A DNA stretch of 53,276 nucleotides from Desulfovibrio sp. JC010 (GCF_010470675.1 NZ_VOIQ01000022.1:1-53276), one strand, 5' to 3'; shown: positions 32,920 through 43,589, numbered from the stretch's first letter. The notes: generated by a model from the letters alone, not told the origin. Numbers and translations are program-made.

Positions 32920-34269
32920 CTACGCTATCTCCGCATAAATCTTTTGCCGAAGTCCGGCACTGTGTTTCAAAACCCCGACTTCTAAATCTACAAAGTCATA
33001 CAGCCGTGGACGCTTGCCGTCTGCCGGGCGCAGGATTCTGCCGATGATCTGGACCAGCCGTCCTTTGGATTTAATGGGCGAGCAGAGGAACAGGGTCGAT
33101 AATCCCTGACAATCAAAGCCCTCGCCGATGAGCGACGCGGTGCTGGCCAGTACTTTGATTTTCCCGGCATTGAGATCGTTGATGATTTCTTCGCGTTCAC
33201 CTGCGGGTGTCTTTCCGGTCAGCACGGCTACCTCCACGCCCTGATCAAATAAAAGATCGGACAGGGCATCGAGATGGGCGGTGCGGTCGGCTACCATGAG
33301 CAGGGTTCCGGGATTCTGCTCCAGTTCTTTTTTTACGCATGATGCGATGATCTTGTTGCGCGGGTAGTCCTCGGCAATGGCGGTCATCATCAGCGAGTAT
33401 TCTTCAGATGCATTTCCGGCAAACCTGAATGCGGTCTCCACAGTGAAAATTTCCGGCTTGAGGATAGCTCCGGTATTGCGCAGCAGGTCCGGGTTCACCC
33501 GGTGGACCACAGGTCCAAGGGTCAGGTTGATCATGCGGTCCAGTCCGTCTGCCCGGTAGGGAGTGGCGGAAAGTCCGGTCAGGTACTTGGCATCGAAATT
33601 TTTAACCACCTTTTGAAAGGTGCTGGCCGGGGTGCGGTGGCATTCATCGACTACGATGTGACCGAAGGTCTTTTTCAGGTCTTTTAGTCTGTTACGGGCG
33701 GTCTGGATGGTCGCCACAGTCAGCGGTTTGATCTTGAATTTTCCGCCGCCTATCTGTCCTGCTTCAAAGCCCAGAAACTGGTTGATGCGCTCAATCCACT
33801 GCAGAAGCAGTTCTTTGGTATGCACGATGATCAGGGTAGGCTGTTTGCGCTCGGCAATCAGAGCCAGTGCCATGACGGTTTTTCCAGCACCGGTACCAGC
33901 TTCCAGCAACCCCTGAGTCTGGTTGGAAAAAGATTGCAGGGCTTCCTGCTGATAAGGCCGTAAGTCTCCATTAAAGGAAAAATCCACCGGATCAAGTTCC
34001 AGCCGTTTATCTTTGTATTCCGGTTCAATGTCGGCTGCCTTGGCGATCTGGTGCAGCTCGATGCCGAATCCGCGCGGGCAATGCAGCCGTTTCTTACGGT
34101 CACCGGACCACATCTTAATAAATTTGGGAATGCGTTTCCCTACCCGGCCCCGGTATTTGATGGCATTGATGTAATCGGGATTCATCAAGGTCAGGGCTTC
34201 TTTGATCTCATCAATCAGTTCTTCGGGGGCGTCGGTAATGGTCAGGTCTTTTGAAATTTCGATCAGCAT
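32920..34269 (-). CDS. DEAD/DEAH box (XPB-like) helicase
   Basis: The protein is 449 residues from the ATG behind CAGGAGAG. It is a superfamily 2 helicase with the Q-like RPYQQEALQSF, Walker A AGTGAGKT (124-131), the DECH box (208-211), motif III LSATPYRADG and the C-terminal Helicase_C motifs (VLASTASLIGEGFDC, QIIGRILRP). The compact N-terminal domain (residues 1-100) is not a known nuclease. It resembles XPB/SSL2-type repair helicases, and similar stand-alone forms occur in phages. The role is unknown. Confidence 0.9.
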   Translation of the reverse strand: MLIEISKDLTITDAPEELIDEIKEALTLMNPDYINAIKYRGRVGKRIPKFIKMWSGDRKKRLHCPRGFGIELHQIAKAADIEPEYKDKRLELDPVDFSFNGDLRPYQQEALQSFSNQTQGLLEAGTGAGKTVMALALIAERKQPTLIIVHTKELLLQWIERINQFLGFEAGQIGGGKFKIKPLTVATIQTARNRLKDLKKTFGHIVVDECHRTPASTFQKVVKNFDAKYLTGLSATPYRADGLDRMINLTLGPVVHRVNPDLLRNTGAILKPEIFTVETAFRFAGNASEEYSLMMTAIAEDYPRNKIIASCVKKELEQNPGTLLMVADRTAHLDALSDLLFDQGVEVAVLTGKTPAGEREEIINDLNAGKIKVLASTASLIGEGFDCQGLSTLFLCSPIKSKGRLVQIIGRILRPADGKRPRLYDFVDLEVGVLKHSAGLRQKIYAEIA

Positions 34270-34410
34270 TGGCTCTCCTGTTGCTGCCCGGTTTATCTCA
34301 TGGCGGAGTGTAAGTCGACCAAGAATTTCTAACAAAAAGTGAGGTTGGTTAATAAAAAGCATGCTACAATGTAAGTACTCACAACCATAATCCTCAACAA
34401 GGGGGCAGGC

Positions 34411-34647
34411 ATGAAAAAAACAATGCTCATTCTTTACACTTTGGCAGTGCTGGCAATCGGCGCGTTGGGCGGGGCAGGAGGAGCTTTCAGTCTTTCTGAG
34501 GAAGCTACAATCGGTGCCGGAGGTTTGCAGCTTAAAGTTGTGTTCGACAAGCGCAATCTTTGCGCCCGGTTATATCTGATCGGTGACAAGTTTATCTTTG
34601 TGGATACCAAAAGTAATCAGAAGATTGAGTGGATTCGGTACAGGTAG
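34411..34647 (+). CDS. Small exported protein, unrecognised
   Basis: The protein has 78 residues. A signal peptide or anchor (KKTMLILYTLAVLAIGALGGAGGAFS) is followed by a short beta-rich tail ending IEWIRYR. GGGGGCAGG stands before the ATG. No family is recognised. It is a single gene before the tRNA. Confidence 0.6.
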   Translation: MKKTMLILYTLAVLAIGALGGAGGAFSLSEEATIGAGGLQLKVVFDKRNLCARLYLIGDKFIFVDTKSNQKIEWIRYR

Positions 34648-34732
34648 TTGCCGGAGTTGATATTTCCCCGTGCTTGTTGGATTTGAGTTTATTGGTTTAG
34701 CTGGGTGCTGGAATGATTCAGGAAATGGAAAA

Positions 34733-34760
34733 GCCCTCGGAATCCGGTGATTCCGAGGGC
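34733..34760 (-). terminator. Terminator after tRNA-Ser
   Basis: GCCCTCGGAATC pairs with GATTCCGAGGGC around a 4-nt loop. On the minus strand CTTTTCC follows. It begins 11 nt past the tRNA CCA end. Confidence 0.85.
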
Positions 34761-34771
34761 CTTTTGATATC

Positions 34772-34862
34772 TGGCGGAAAGGGTGGGATTCGAACCCACG
34801 TATGGTTTCCCATAACTCGATTTCGAGTCGAGCGCGTTACGGCCGGACTTCGCTACCTTTCC
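34772..34862 (-). tRNA. tRNA-Ser (anticodon CGA)
   Basis: The 91-nt class II tRNA has acceptor GGAAAGG/CCTTTCC with discriminator G and encoded CCA. The anticodon loop CTCGAAA gives anticodon CGA (reads UCG). The long variable arm TATGG-GAAA-CCATA and the T loop GGTTCGAATCC are present. All four arms pair. Confidence 0.97.
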
Positions 34863-34956
34863 GCGTTTTTTATAAGCAAGACCGATTCCGGCTGTGCGGT
34901 CTTGGAAGGCAAAATTTATATGTGCTTTTGTGGGGCTTGGCAAGTGGAAATGTATG

Positions 34957-35469
34957 TTACTTCTTCCGCTTATGCAGAAAAAAACTCTGCAGAATCTCCT
35001 TACATTCAGCCTCGCAAACCCCACCGATGGTCCAGAATTTGTGATTGGCGAAGGGGAGCTGAGTTCCTTCCAGATTTGAGACTACGGCCCCGGCTCTGGG
35101 GTCCGGTGCTCCGAAGACAACGCCTTCTACCCGTGCATGGATGATCGCGCCGAGGCACATGATGCATGGTTCCAGTGTGACAACCAGAATGGTGCCGCGC
35201 GGCAGACGGTAGTTATCCAGCTTTGCGCAACCATTGCGGATGCAGTTTACTTCCGCGTGTCCGGTGGGGTCGTTATTGGTGAGCGGGGTGTTGTTCCCGG
35301 TGGCGAGAAGTTCCCCTTCGGCGGAGAAAAGTGCCGCGCCGATGGGTACTTCATCATGCTGGCGGGCCTTGAATGCCTCACGTATGGCGATATCCATCAT
35401 GGAACGCCATGTCCGGCCCTGAGGTGGGTCGGCGGGCGGGGTGTTTCTGGTGATGATCGTGCTGCTCAT
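34957..35469 (-). CDS. TadA-like nucleoside deaminase
   Basis: The protein is 170 residues from the ATG at 35,469; an in-frame TTG 24 nt upstream behind GGTGG is the alternative. The zinc deaminase motifs are HAE (His71, Glu73) and PCIMC (Cys102, Cys105) in the TadA-like context TLEPCIMCLGAI. It probably makes inosine at position 34 of tRNA-Arg(ACG), although a guanine-deaminase-type role is possible because the N-terminus is longer than in TadA. It lies upstream of the tRNA-Ser gene on the same strand. Confidence 0.85.
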   Translation of the reverse strand: MSSTIITRNTPPADPPQGRTWRSMMDIAIREAFKARQHDEVPIGAALFSAEGELLATGNNTPLTNNDPTGHAEVNCIRNGCAKLDNYRLPRGTILVVTLEPCIMCLGAIIHARVEGVVFGAPDPRAGAVVSNLEGTQLPFANHKFWTIGGVCEAECKEILQSFFLHKRKK

Positions 35470-35646
35470 AGAAATATCAAACTCATTTTTCAAGTTTCCA
35501 CCATTAGTTAGCCTACCTCCAGTGCATGGTCAATGAAATGGAGCCGGGGATTCTCTTGACTTGTTTACAGCTTTAACGGATTATAATCGGAGGTGTGTAT
35601 TATAGGGTGCCGTATGGGCCGACAACCCTTAGCCAAGGTGGATTTC

Positions 35647-36954
35647 ATGAATATTTATCAGGCTGAATACGAGAACAAACTGACTACTGCTGAAAATGCA
35701 GTAAGTCGTATCCGTAACGGGGATACCGTTATCCATGGAGTTACGCTGGCTGAACCCCCGGCTCTGCTGAAAGCCATTGCAGAGCGGGCCAGAGTCGATG
35801 ATGTTCATGATCTTAAGATTTATTCGTTCAATCCTCAAAAACATGCTGCTGATACTTATCTCGCTGCCAAGGTGCAACATAATATACATGCCAAATCATG
35901 GTTTTTAGGACCTTCCGCCCGAAAGCTGGCTGCAGTGGGGCTGGTTCAGTTCATCCCTTCCTATCTGCATCAGGTTCCCAAATTCATCAGGGAAGACATG
36001 GAAGTGGACGTCTGCGTGACCACGGTTTCGCCTATGGATAAGGCCGGCTATTTTTCTTTCGGCACTGCAAATGATTTAACCTCCACCGCTGCGCGTGAGG
36101 CAAAAATCCTTATCCTTGAGGTAAATGAAAACATGCCCCGGGTGTTCGGTGATTCGCTTGTCCATATTTCGGAAGTGGATTGTGTGGTTGAAAACCATAC
36201 CCGGCTTATGCAGCTTCCTGCTCCTGCGCCAAAGGAATTTGATGCCGCCATCGGCAAGGCGGTGGCCGGGATCATTAAGGACAATGCCGTGCTTCAGCTT
36301 GGTATCGGCACTTTACCCAATGCTATTTGCCCGTACCTGACCGAGCATAATGACCTTGGAATCCATTCCGAGTTGTTCGGTCCGGGGATGAAGGAACTTA
36401 TTCTTAATGGGAATATTACCGGGCGGACCAAGAGTCTGCACCGCCACAAGCATGTTTTTGCTGTTTCCTACGGCACGGATGATACTTTTGAATTCATGAA
36501 TGATAACCCGGCCATGGAAAGTTATCCCGCAGATTATGTCATGAATCCGTGCGTTGTTGCGAAGAATGATAACATGGTGGCGGTTAATTCGGTCATTGAA
36601 GTGGACCTGACCGGGCAGTGTAACGCTGAACATATGGCCGGGCATGAGTTCAGCGGCACCGGAGGCCAGCTTGATTTTGTGCGCGGTGCATATGCAGCCA
36701 AAAACGGAGTCTCGGTCATGACCACTTATGCCACGGCCAAGAATGATACCATTTCACGCATTGTCCCCCGGCTGGGCAGGGATGCCGCAGTGACCACGCC
36801 GCGTACGGACGTGCATTATCTTTGTACGGAATACGGTATCGTAAATATCAAGAATAAGTCGGTAGGGGAGAGGGCTGAAGCGATTATCAGCATTGCCCAC
36901 CCTGATTTCAGGGATGAATTACGGCGTGAAGCTGAGAAGATGAGATTGTTTTGA
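35647..36954 (+). CDS. Acetyl-CoA hydrolase/transferase family CoA-transferase
   Basis: The protein is 435 residues from the ATG behind AAGGTGG. The family I CoA-transferase two-domain fold is present, with DTVIHGVTLAEPPALLKAIAERA, DNAVLQLGIGTLPNAI, IHSELFGPGMKELI and GTGGQLDFVRGAYAAKNG. Members move CoA between acetyl-CoA and succinate, butyrate or 4-hydroxybutyrate. The exact acceptor cannot be told from sequence. A TTGACT...TATAAT pair lies upstream but with 20-bp spacing, too long to call a promoter. Repeat copy E starts 31 nt after the stop. Confidence 0.9.
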   Translation: MNIYQAEYENKLTTAENAVSRIRNGDTVIHGVTLAEPPALLKAIAERARVDDVHDLKIYSFNPQKHAADTYLAAKVQHNIHAKSWFLGPSARKLAAVGLVQFIPSYLHQVPKFIREDMEVDVCVTTVSPMDKAGYFSFGTANDLTSTAAREAKILILEVNENMPRVFGDSLVHISEVDCVVENHTRLMQLPAPAPKEFDAAIGKAVAGIIKDNAVLQLGIGTLPNAICPYLTEHNDLGIHSELFGPGMKELILNGNITGRTKSLHRHKHVFAVSYGTDDTFEFMNDNPAMESYPADYVMNPCVVAKNDNMVAVNSVIEVDLTGQCNAEHMAGHEFSGTGGQLDFVRGAYAAKNGVSVMTTYATAKNDTISRIVPRLGRDAAVTTPRTDVHYLCTEYGIVNIKNKSVGERAEAIISIAHPDFRDELRREAEKMRLF

Positions 36955-36984
36955 TGCGCTATCGCGCTCTTGATTAAAAGATCT

Positions 36985-37026
36985 GCCTCCGGCGGCTTAA
37001 ACCCTTTGAAAAGGGTTTAAGAATCC
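36985..37026 (+). repeat. Post-stop repeat, copy E
   Basis: Core GCCTCCGGCGGC is followed at once by the perfect hairpin TTAAACCCTT-TGAA-AAGGGTTTAA and GAATCC. Its layout is the same as copy B, but the hairpin arms differ completely. It is in sense orientation with the CoA-transferase gene. Confidence 0.7.
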
Positions 37027-37072
37027 CAAACTTTTTTAGTAAGGCTTCGCCGATTTGTTTGGCAGATCAGTA

Positions 37073-37109
37073 CAAAAAATTACGGGAGAGTTTTTGAAAA
37101 CTCTCCCGT
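37073..37109 (-). terminator. Terminator between CoA-transferase and purQ
   Basis: ACGGGAGAGTTT pairs with AAACTCTCCCGT around a 4-nt loop. The minus strand then reads AATTTTTTGT, so it mainly serves purQ. Confidence 0.85.
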
Positions 37110-37131
37110 TAATTTATAAAAACACAATTAA

Positions 37132-37170
37132 GGATTCCAAAGGGGATTATCCCCTTTGGCCGCCGGAGGC
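37132..37170 (-). repeat. Post-stop repeat, copy B
   Basis: On the minus strand: core GCCTCCGGCGGC, hairpin CAAAGGGG-ATAA-TCCCCTTTG, then GAATCC. GATTTGATTTC precedes the core, as in copy A. It begins about 35 nt after the purQ stop in sense orientation. Confidence 0.7.
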
Positions 37171-37204
37171 GAAATCAAATCATCAAAAACGCGTAGCGTA
37201 TCAA

Positions 37205-38014
37205 TTACAATGATTTAATATAATTCACGCCACCTTCGAGGAGTGCCAGCCCGAGGGTGGGGATATCTCCGCGAGTCCACTTGGGGTGGTTGGTGGGGTG
37301 GTTGAATGCTTCGGGGTGCGGCATGAGTCCGAGGATGCGTCCGGTGGGATCGGTCAGCCCGGCAATGCCCAGCGGGGAACCGTTGGGGTTGGCGGGGTAA
37401 TCCATGGTCACTTCTTCGGATTCGGGGTCGATGTACTGTACCGCGTGCAGGTTGTTTTCCACGATCTTTTCGAGCATGGCGTCATCTGCGGGGATGATTT
37501 TACCTTCTCCGTGACGTACGGGAACGTTGAGGGTATCGATTCCCTTGGTGAAAACGCATGGGGAATCGGGGTTGGCCTTGAGGTGAACCCAGCGGTCCTC
37601 GTATTTTGCGGAATCGTTGTAGCTGAGAGAAACCTGACGGGTGAAGTATTCACCGCCAACTGCGGGCAGCAGGCCGAGTTTAACGAGTAGCTGGAATCCA
37701 TTGCAGATTCCGAGGATAACGCCGCCGTCTTCAAAGAATTTTTTGATCTGGTCCACAAGCGGGCTGCCGTCTGTGGTGTGAGCGTGTTTCCAGCGGAGCG
37801 CGGCAGCCTGTGCTGCTCCGAGGTCATCGCCGTCCAGAAATCCGCCGGGAAAGATGAGGTAGTTGTAACCTTCGAGAGTTTTTTTACCTGCGGCGAGATC
37901 GGAAAAATAAGTGATGTCCACTTCGTCTGCACCCGCTTTTTTAGCGGCATGAGCGGACTCGTGTTCACAGTTGGTTCCGTAACCGGTGATGACCAAAACT
38001 TTAACGCGGGCCAT
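37205..38014 (-). CDS. purQ: Phosphoribosylformylglycinamidine synthase, glutaminase subunit
   Basis: The protein is 269 residues from the ATG behind TGGAGGA. It is a class I glutamine amidotransferase with the nucleophile in GICNGFQLLVKLG, a GGFLDGDDLGAAQAAAL oxyanion region and the catalytic His-Glu in MPHPEAFNHP. The opening VLVITGYGTNCEHES is typical of PurQ. It releases ammonia from glutamine for FGAR amidation in purine synthesis and needs PurL and PurS, which are not in this window. It diverges from pyrG across 288 nt that hold no other recognised element. Confidence 0.92.
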   Translation of the reverse strand: MARVKVLVITGYGTNCEHESAHAAKKAGADEVDITYFSDLAAGKKTLEGYNYLIFPGGFLDGDDLGAAQAAALRWKHAHTTDGSPLVDQIKKFFEDGGVILGICNGFQLLVKLGLLPAVGGEYFTRQVSLSYNDSAKYEDRWVHLKANPDSPCVFTKGIDTLNVPVRHGEGKIIPADDAMLEKIVENNLHAVQYIDPESEEVTMDYPANPNGSPLGIAGLTDPTGRILGLMPHPEAFNHPTNHPKWTRGDIPTLGLALLEGGVNYIKSL

Positions 38015-38257
38015 ATATTTTTGTCCTCCAGATGTTGACAATCGAAATATTCCAAGACTATCTAATGCCTGTTTTGAAGAGAGGAACATAATTGCGGGTC
38101 AGCCTCCCGTCAACAGTCTATATTCCTCAGGACGTACCGCTAACACATTTTTTTGAAGTGGGATACGCCTGAATATGGGATTGTTAGCGGGGTGGGACCT
38201 TTTTTGTGTTTTTTTCATGATACTGACTTTATTCGCTGTCCATTTTGTTTTATGTAA

Positions 38258-39934
<1,677 letters not shown>

Positions 39935-39949
39935 AAATTAACTTTTGAT

Positions 39950-39984
39950 TGCCCGGGAGCACTGGTACGCAGTGTTTCCGGGCA
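39950..39984 (+). promoter_or_regulatory. 15-bp hairpin between pyrG and kdsA
   Basis: TGCCCGGGAGCACTG pairs with CAGTGTTTCCGGGCA (two G-U pairs) around a 5-nt loop. No T-run follows. It ends 11 nt before the kdsA Shine-Dalgarno. It may be an mRNA processing or stability element within the operon. Confidence 0.5.
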
Positions 39985-40010
39985 ACCTTATATCTGGAGG
40001 GCAGCTACTT

Positions 40011-40823
40011 TTGACCCCCGATGAATTATACCAGAAAAGTCTGCAGGGACCGTTTATACTGGCGGGTCCTTGCGCACTGGAAACCATAGATATCGCCCTG
40101 CGCGCCGCTGAGGTGCTGGCCGATATCGCTTCCCGTCTTGATGTGACGGTAATTTTCAAGAGCTCTTTCGACAAAGCCAATCGGACCTCGATCACTTCGT
40201 TCAGGGGACCGGGCATGGAGGAAGGGCTTAAATGGTTACAGCGGGTGAAGGATGAAACAGGACTTCCCGTTGTCACCGACATTCATACCCCAGATCAGGC
40301 CGCTCCTGTCGGCGAAGTGGCCGACGTGATCCAGATTCCCGCATTTCTCTGCCGCCAGACCGATCTTCTCGTTGCCGCCGCTAATACCGGACGGGTTATC
40401 AACGTGAAGAAAGGTCAGTTCCTTGCGCCCCACGACATGCGCCACGTTGTAAACAAACTGCGCGAAGCCGGAAACGAACGTATCTGGCTCACCGAGCGCG
40501 GAGCATCTTTCGGCTATAACAATCTCGTGGTGGATATGCGTTCCATGGCCATTATGAAATCCCTCGGCTGTCCGGTGGTTTTTGATGCCACCCACTCAGT
40601 GCAGCTTCCCGGCGGTCTGGACGGCAAGTCCGGCGGTCAGCGGGAGTTTGTGCCTGTGCTTTCCCGCGCGGCTGTGGCTGCTGGGGCTTCCGGTGTGTTC
40701 ATGGAAACTCATCCCGACCCGGACTGCGCGCTTTGTGACGGTCCCAACAGCTGGCCTCTTGATCGTGCCGAAGATCTGATCAAGGACCTTCTGGCCGCAT
40801 GGAGCGTGGATTATGTCTGCTAG
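40011..40823 (+). CDS. kdsA: Kdo-8-phosphate synthase
   Basis: The protein is 270 residues from a TTG start 10 nt after GGAGG. A longer reading upstream would run through the intergenic hairpin and is rejected. Conserved blocks are [58 protein letters not shown] and [14 protein letters not shown]. It condenses phosphoenolpyruvate with arabinose-5-phosphate to make Kdo-8-P for lipopolysaccharide. Its end overlaps kdsC by 11 nt, so the two are translationally coupled. Confidence 0.96.
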   Translation: MTPDELYQKSLQGPFILAGPCALETIDIALRAAEVLADIASRLDVTVIFKSSFDKANRTSITSFRGPGMEEGLKWLQRVKDETGLPVVTDIHTPDQAAPVGEVADVIQIPAFLCRQTDLLVAAANTGRVINVKKGQFLAPHDMRHVVNKLREAGNERIWLTERGASFGYNNLVVDMRSMAIMKSLGCPVVFDATHSVQLPGGLDGKSGGQREFVPVLSRAAVAAGASGVFMETHPDPDCALCDGPNSWPLDRAEDLIKDLLAAWSVDYVC

Positions 40824-41334
40824 ACAGCGTGCTGAAAAAATCAAGCTGCTCATTCTCGATGTGGACGGCGTGCTCACTGACGGCGGTCTTTATTATGATA
40901 AGGATGGCAACGTAACCAAGCGGTTCAACGTGCAGGACGGTCTGGGCATCAAGTTTGCGCAGCAGGCCGGGCTTGATCTGGCTGTTATCACCGGGCTTAA
41001 TCACGGCGCGGTGGAAAAGCGGGTTACCGAGCTGGGCATTACCGAATATTATCCGGGCCAGAAGGAAAAACTTCCTTTTTATGAAAAGCTGCTCAAGGAC
41101 AAAGGGCTCACTGATGAGGAAGTTGCCTACATGGGCGATGACTGGATCGATGCTCCGGTGATGGTCCGGGTGGGCTTGCCCATGGCTGTTAAAAATGCCC
41201 AGCCTGAAATTTTTGGCATTTCCAAATGGATTTCCAGCCGCGAAGGCGGACATGGTGCCGTGCGCGAGGCCATTTCATTTATCCTTGACTCGCAGGGCAA
41301 GTTGAACGACATCTGGCAAGAGTGGGCAGGTTAG
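40813..41334 (+). CDS. kdsC: Kdo-8-phosphate phosphatase
   Basis: This 173-residue HAD phosphatase without a cap domain has motif I DVDGVLTD (Asp16, Asp18), [22 protein letters not shown], the [13 protein letters not shown] motif II region and [12 protein letters not shown] motif IV. It removes the phosphate from Kdo-8-P made by KdsA. Its stop directly abuts the lptC start codon. Confidence 0.95.
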   Translation: MSARQRAEKIKLLILDVDGVLTDGGLYYDKDGNVTKRFNVQDGLGIKFAQQAGLDLAVITGLNHGAVEKRVTELGITEYYPGQKEKLPFYEKLLKDKGLTDEEVAYMGDDWIDAPVMVRVGLPMAVKNAQPEIFGISKWISSREGGHGAVREAISFILDSQGKLNDIWQEWAG

Positions 41335-41925
41335 ATGGGCCGTATCGGCTTGGTTTTATCTTTGATTCTGTCCCTTGTTCTGGGCGTCTGCGCCGGAACG
41401 CTGCTGGGTAAGAAATACGGAACCTTTCCGCACATGGCCCGTGGTGCAGTGGAAAGCCCGCTGGTGGCCGATAAGAATAAGTCCGATATTTCCGCTGAGG
41501 AGATTGAACTTATTCAGGGTACCGGCGGTGATATTGAATGGATTCTGCGGGCCGGAAGTGCTGATTATGATCAGGAAAAAGGGCTGGTCATAGCTGACAA
41601 ACCGCGTGTTACATACTATCTGGGCCGGGACCGCAAGGAAGTTTTTGTCAGTGCCCTGCATGGCGAGGTAAGCCAGAAGGGTGAGGGACTGAAGCTCTGG
41701 GACCATGTTGAAGGCCTTTACGGGGATATGGGGCTCAAGGCTGACCGTCTTGATTTCAAGCCCAAGGATAACCTGCTTTTTCTTGAAGGGAATGTAAAAG
41801 TGCAGAGCCCTGCCGTTTACATCACTTCAGACCGGGTGAAGGTGGATCTTGTCACCCGTGAGATTATGATTGAAGATGGAATGGAAGCCTTGATTTCACC
41901 GGACATGGTGGTAATGCCTCAATAG
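41335..41925 (+). CDS. lptC: LPS export protein LptC
   Basis: The protein has 196 residues: one N-terminal membrane helix (IGLVLSLILSLVLGVCAGTLLG), then a periplasmic beta-jellyroll of the LptC type (ADYDQEKGLVIADKPRVTYYLG, LKLWDHVEGLYGDMGLKADRLDFKPKDN). It receives LPS from the LptBFG transporter and passes it to LptA. The ATG follows the kdsC stop without a gap. LptF and LptG are not in the window. Confidence 0.88.
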   Translation: MGRIGLVLSLILSLVLGVCAGTLLGKKYGTFPHMARGAVESPLVADKNKSDISAEEIELIQGTGGDIEWILRAGSADYDQEKGLVIADKPRVTYYLGRDRKEVFVSALHGEVSQKGEGLKLWDHVEGLYGDMGLKADRLDFKPKDNLLFLEGNVKVQSPAVYITSDRVKVDLVTREIMIEDGMEALISPDMVVMPQ

Positions 41926-41939
41926 AAGCGAGCATTCAT

Positions 41940-43526
41940 TTGATTAATATATTTGGAAATAAAGTATATACTTTTTGTGCGCTGTTTTTGCTGACCTTTT
42001 TTCTGGTCAGCCCCGCTGCTCACGCCTACGATAAATCTGAATTGAAAATTACCCGGACCATTGCCAATGTCCGTGCCAAGCCTGATTTGAAAGCCCCGGT
42101 GGTCTGGATTATTTCCCCGGCGAAGAGTTTTCTGGTGGGTAAGGTGCAGGGCAACTGGTTTCCGGTTTATCCCGCTTCCGACGAAAAGGACGTAAAGCCT
42201 GTAGGGTATGTTTCCCGCAAGGTTGTTGTTCCTGCCCCGGCTGACGGCCCCCTCGTGGATTGGGGGGATGTCCGTTACGTGGGCAAGGATGTAAAATTTC
42301 ATCTGGAAAGAACTGTCAAATCTTCTACCGGGGGCATGCTGAAATCCGGTGATAAGATCAAGGTCGGTTTTTTGAGAGACGGCTGGTACGCGGTCTTTAA
42401 GGGTGATGCAAAGGTTGTTTCCGAAGCGGATGCCATGGGTTTTGTGGAGCAGTCCAAGATTGATATTGTCAATGATGCTGCGCGTATCCGCTATGCAGTA
42501 CGCCGTATCAACGTTATTGAAAAGCCTGTGGCCACTTCCAAGGCAGTGGGCGTGCTCAGTCCCGGACACCGGGCGCAGGTGGGCAAGGAAAAAGGCGGCA
42601 TGTATGCCCTTTACCGCATAGATGCCATGGTCAAGAAAGATACTCCTGTCTGGGGTTATGCCTGGGGGCCGTTCCTTGCTCCTTATCCCAAGAATTTGGA
42701 AAAAGCCCAGATGGCCGGCATAGATGCCCGTAAGGCTGAGATTAAGGCTGAAAAGACCAGAAAAGAACAGCAGGAATTGAAAAGAGGTAACGAGCTTGCC
42801 GCCATGGAAGAAGCCATGGATGAAATGCTGCTGGCTCCGGTCAAGACTAAGACCCTGTACGCCACTGCGGTGCTTAATGTTCGCTCCGAACCCAATGCTA
42901 AATCCCTTATTGTTGATAAACTGGAAAAGGGCGAGGCTGTTAAAGTCGGACAGGAAGAGGGAAAATGGTTTCCTGTATTCAAGCCCGGCAAAGACAAAGA
43001 GTTGAAGCGCGTGGGCTATGTTTTCGGTACTTATCTCAAGGCCGAAGCTCCGGTTGTGAAAAAGGAAAAGCCCAAGAAGAAGCGTGTGCCCGGCGGACCT
43101 GATGAAGTGCCCATCAAGATCACTTCTACCAAGATGACCTTCAGCGAGAACCGCAACAGGATTACTTTTTCCGGCAATGTTAAGGTTGTGCGTCTGGATG
43201 TAACCCTTACCTCCGACATCCTGACTGCCCATTTGAGACCTGATGGTGATTCACTTTCCGATACTCAGGACAAGATCAAGAAGATCGTGGCCGGGGGCAA
43301 CGTGAAAGTGGTAATGAAAAAACGCAAGGGTCACTGCGACAAGTTGACCTACGTGGTGGGTGATTCCATCATTTACATGAAGGGTAATGCCGAGCTTCAG
43401 GACGGCCCAAACAATATTCAGGGTGATGAGATTAAATTTTACCTAAAAGATAACCGCGCTGAGGTTGTGGGCGGCAACAAGCCTATCGAGGCCATTTTCT
43501 ATACCCCGAAAAATGTTTCGCCTTAG
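41940..43526 (+). CDS. lptA: LptA/OstA-like LPS transport protein with N-terminal SH3-like repeats
   Basis: The protein is 528 residues from a TTG, nearly three times the usual LptA length of about 180. After a signal peptide (FCALFLLTFFLVSPAAHA) come about four SH3b-like units (roughly 35-95, 115-175, 183-245, 305-370), the first and last with NVRA/SEPN..A and GNWFPVY/GKWFPVF signatures. A charged helix lies at 255-295. The canonical LptA domain starts near residue 390 (VPIKITSTKMTFSENRNRITFSGNVKVV). It lies 14 nt after lptC and just before lptB, so the Lpt role is clear. The SH3 part may bind peptidoglycan. Confidence 0.85.
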   Translation: MINIFGNKVYTFCALFLLTFFLVSPAAHAYDKSELKITRTIANVRAKPDLKAPVVWIISPAKSFLVGKVQGNWFPVYPASDEKDVKPVGYVSRKVVVPAPADGPLVDWGDVRYVGKDVKFHLERTVKSSTGGMLKSGDKIKVGFLRDGWYAVFKGDAKVVSEADAMGFVEQSKIDIVNDAARIRYAVRRINVIEKPVATSKAVGVLSPGHRAQVGKEKGGMYALYRIDAMVKKDTPVWGYAWGPFLAPYPKNLEKAQMAGIDARKAEIKAEKTRKEQQELKRGNELAAMEEAMDEMLLAPVKTKTLYATAVLNVRSEPNAKSLIVDKLEKGEAVKVGQEEGKWFPVFKPGKDKELKRVGYVFGTYLKAEAPVVKKEKPKKKRVPGGPDEVPIKITSTKMTFSENRNRITFSGNVKVVRLDVTLTSDILTAHLRPDGDSLSDTQDKIKKIVAGGNVKVVMKKRKGHCDKLTYVVGDSIIYMKGNAELQDGPNNIQGDEIKFYLKDNRAEVVGGNKPIEAIFYTPKNVSP

Positions 43527-43589
43527 CCTGTGATATAATGATGATTAATCGTTTCATCAAAAGCGCAAAGCGCATCAAAAAGGACTTTT

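Noticed and set aside
35556-35587. TTGACT...TATAAT as promoter of the CoA-transferase
   Set aside because: The hexamers look good but are 20 bp apart, outside the usual 16-18, so I did not annotate it.
41919-43232. 437-codon open frame opposite the SH3-LptA gene
   Set aside because: It is antisense to an intact operon gene, with no ribosome binding site or family.
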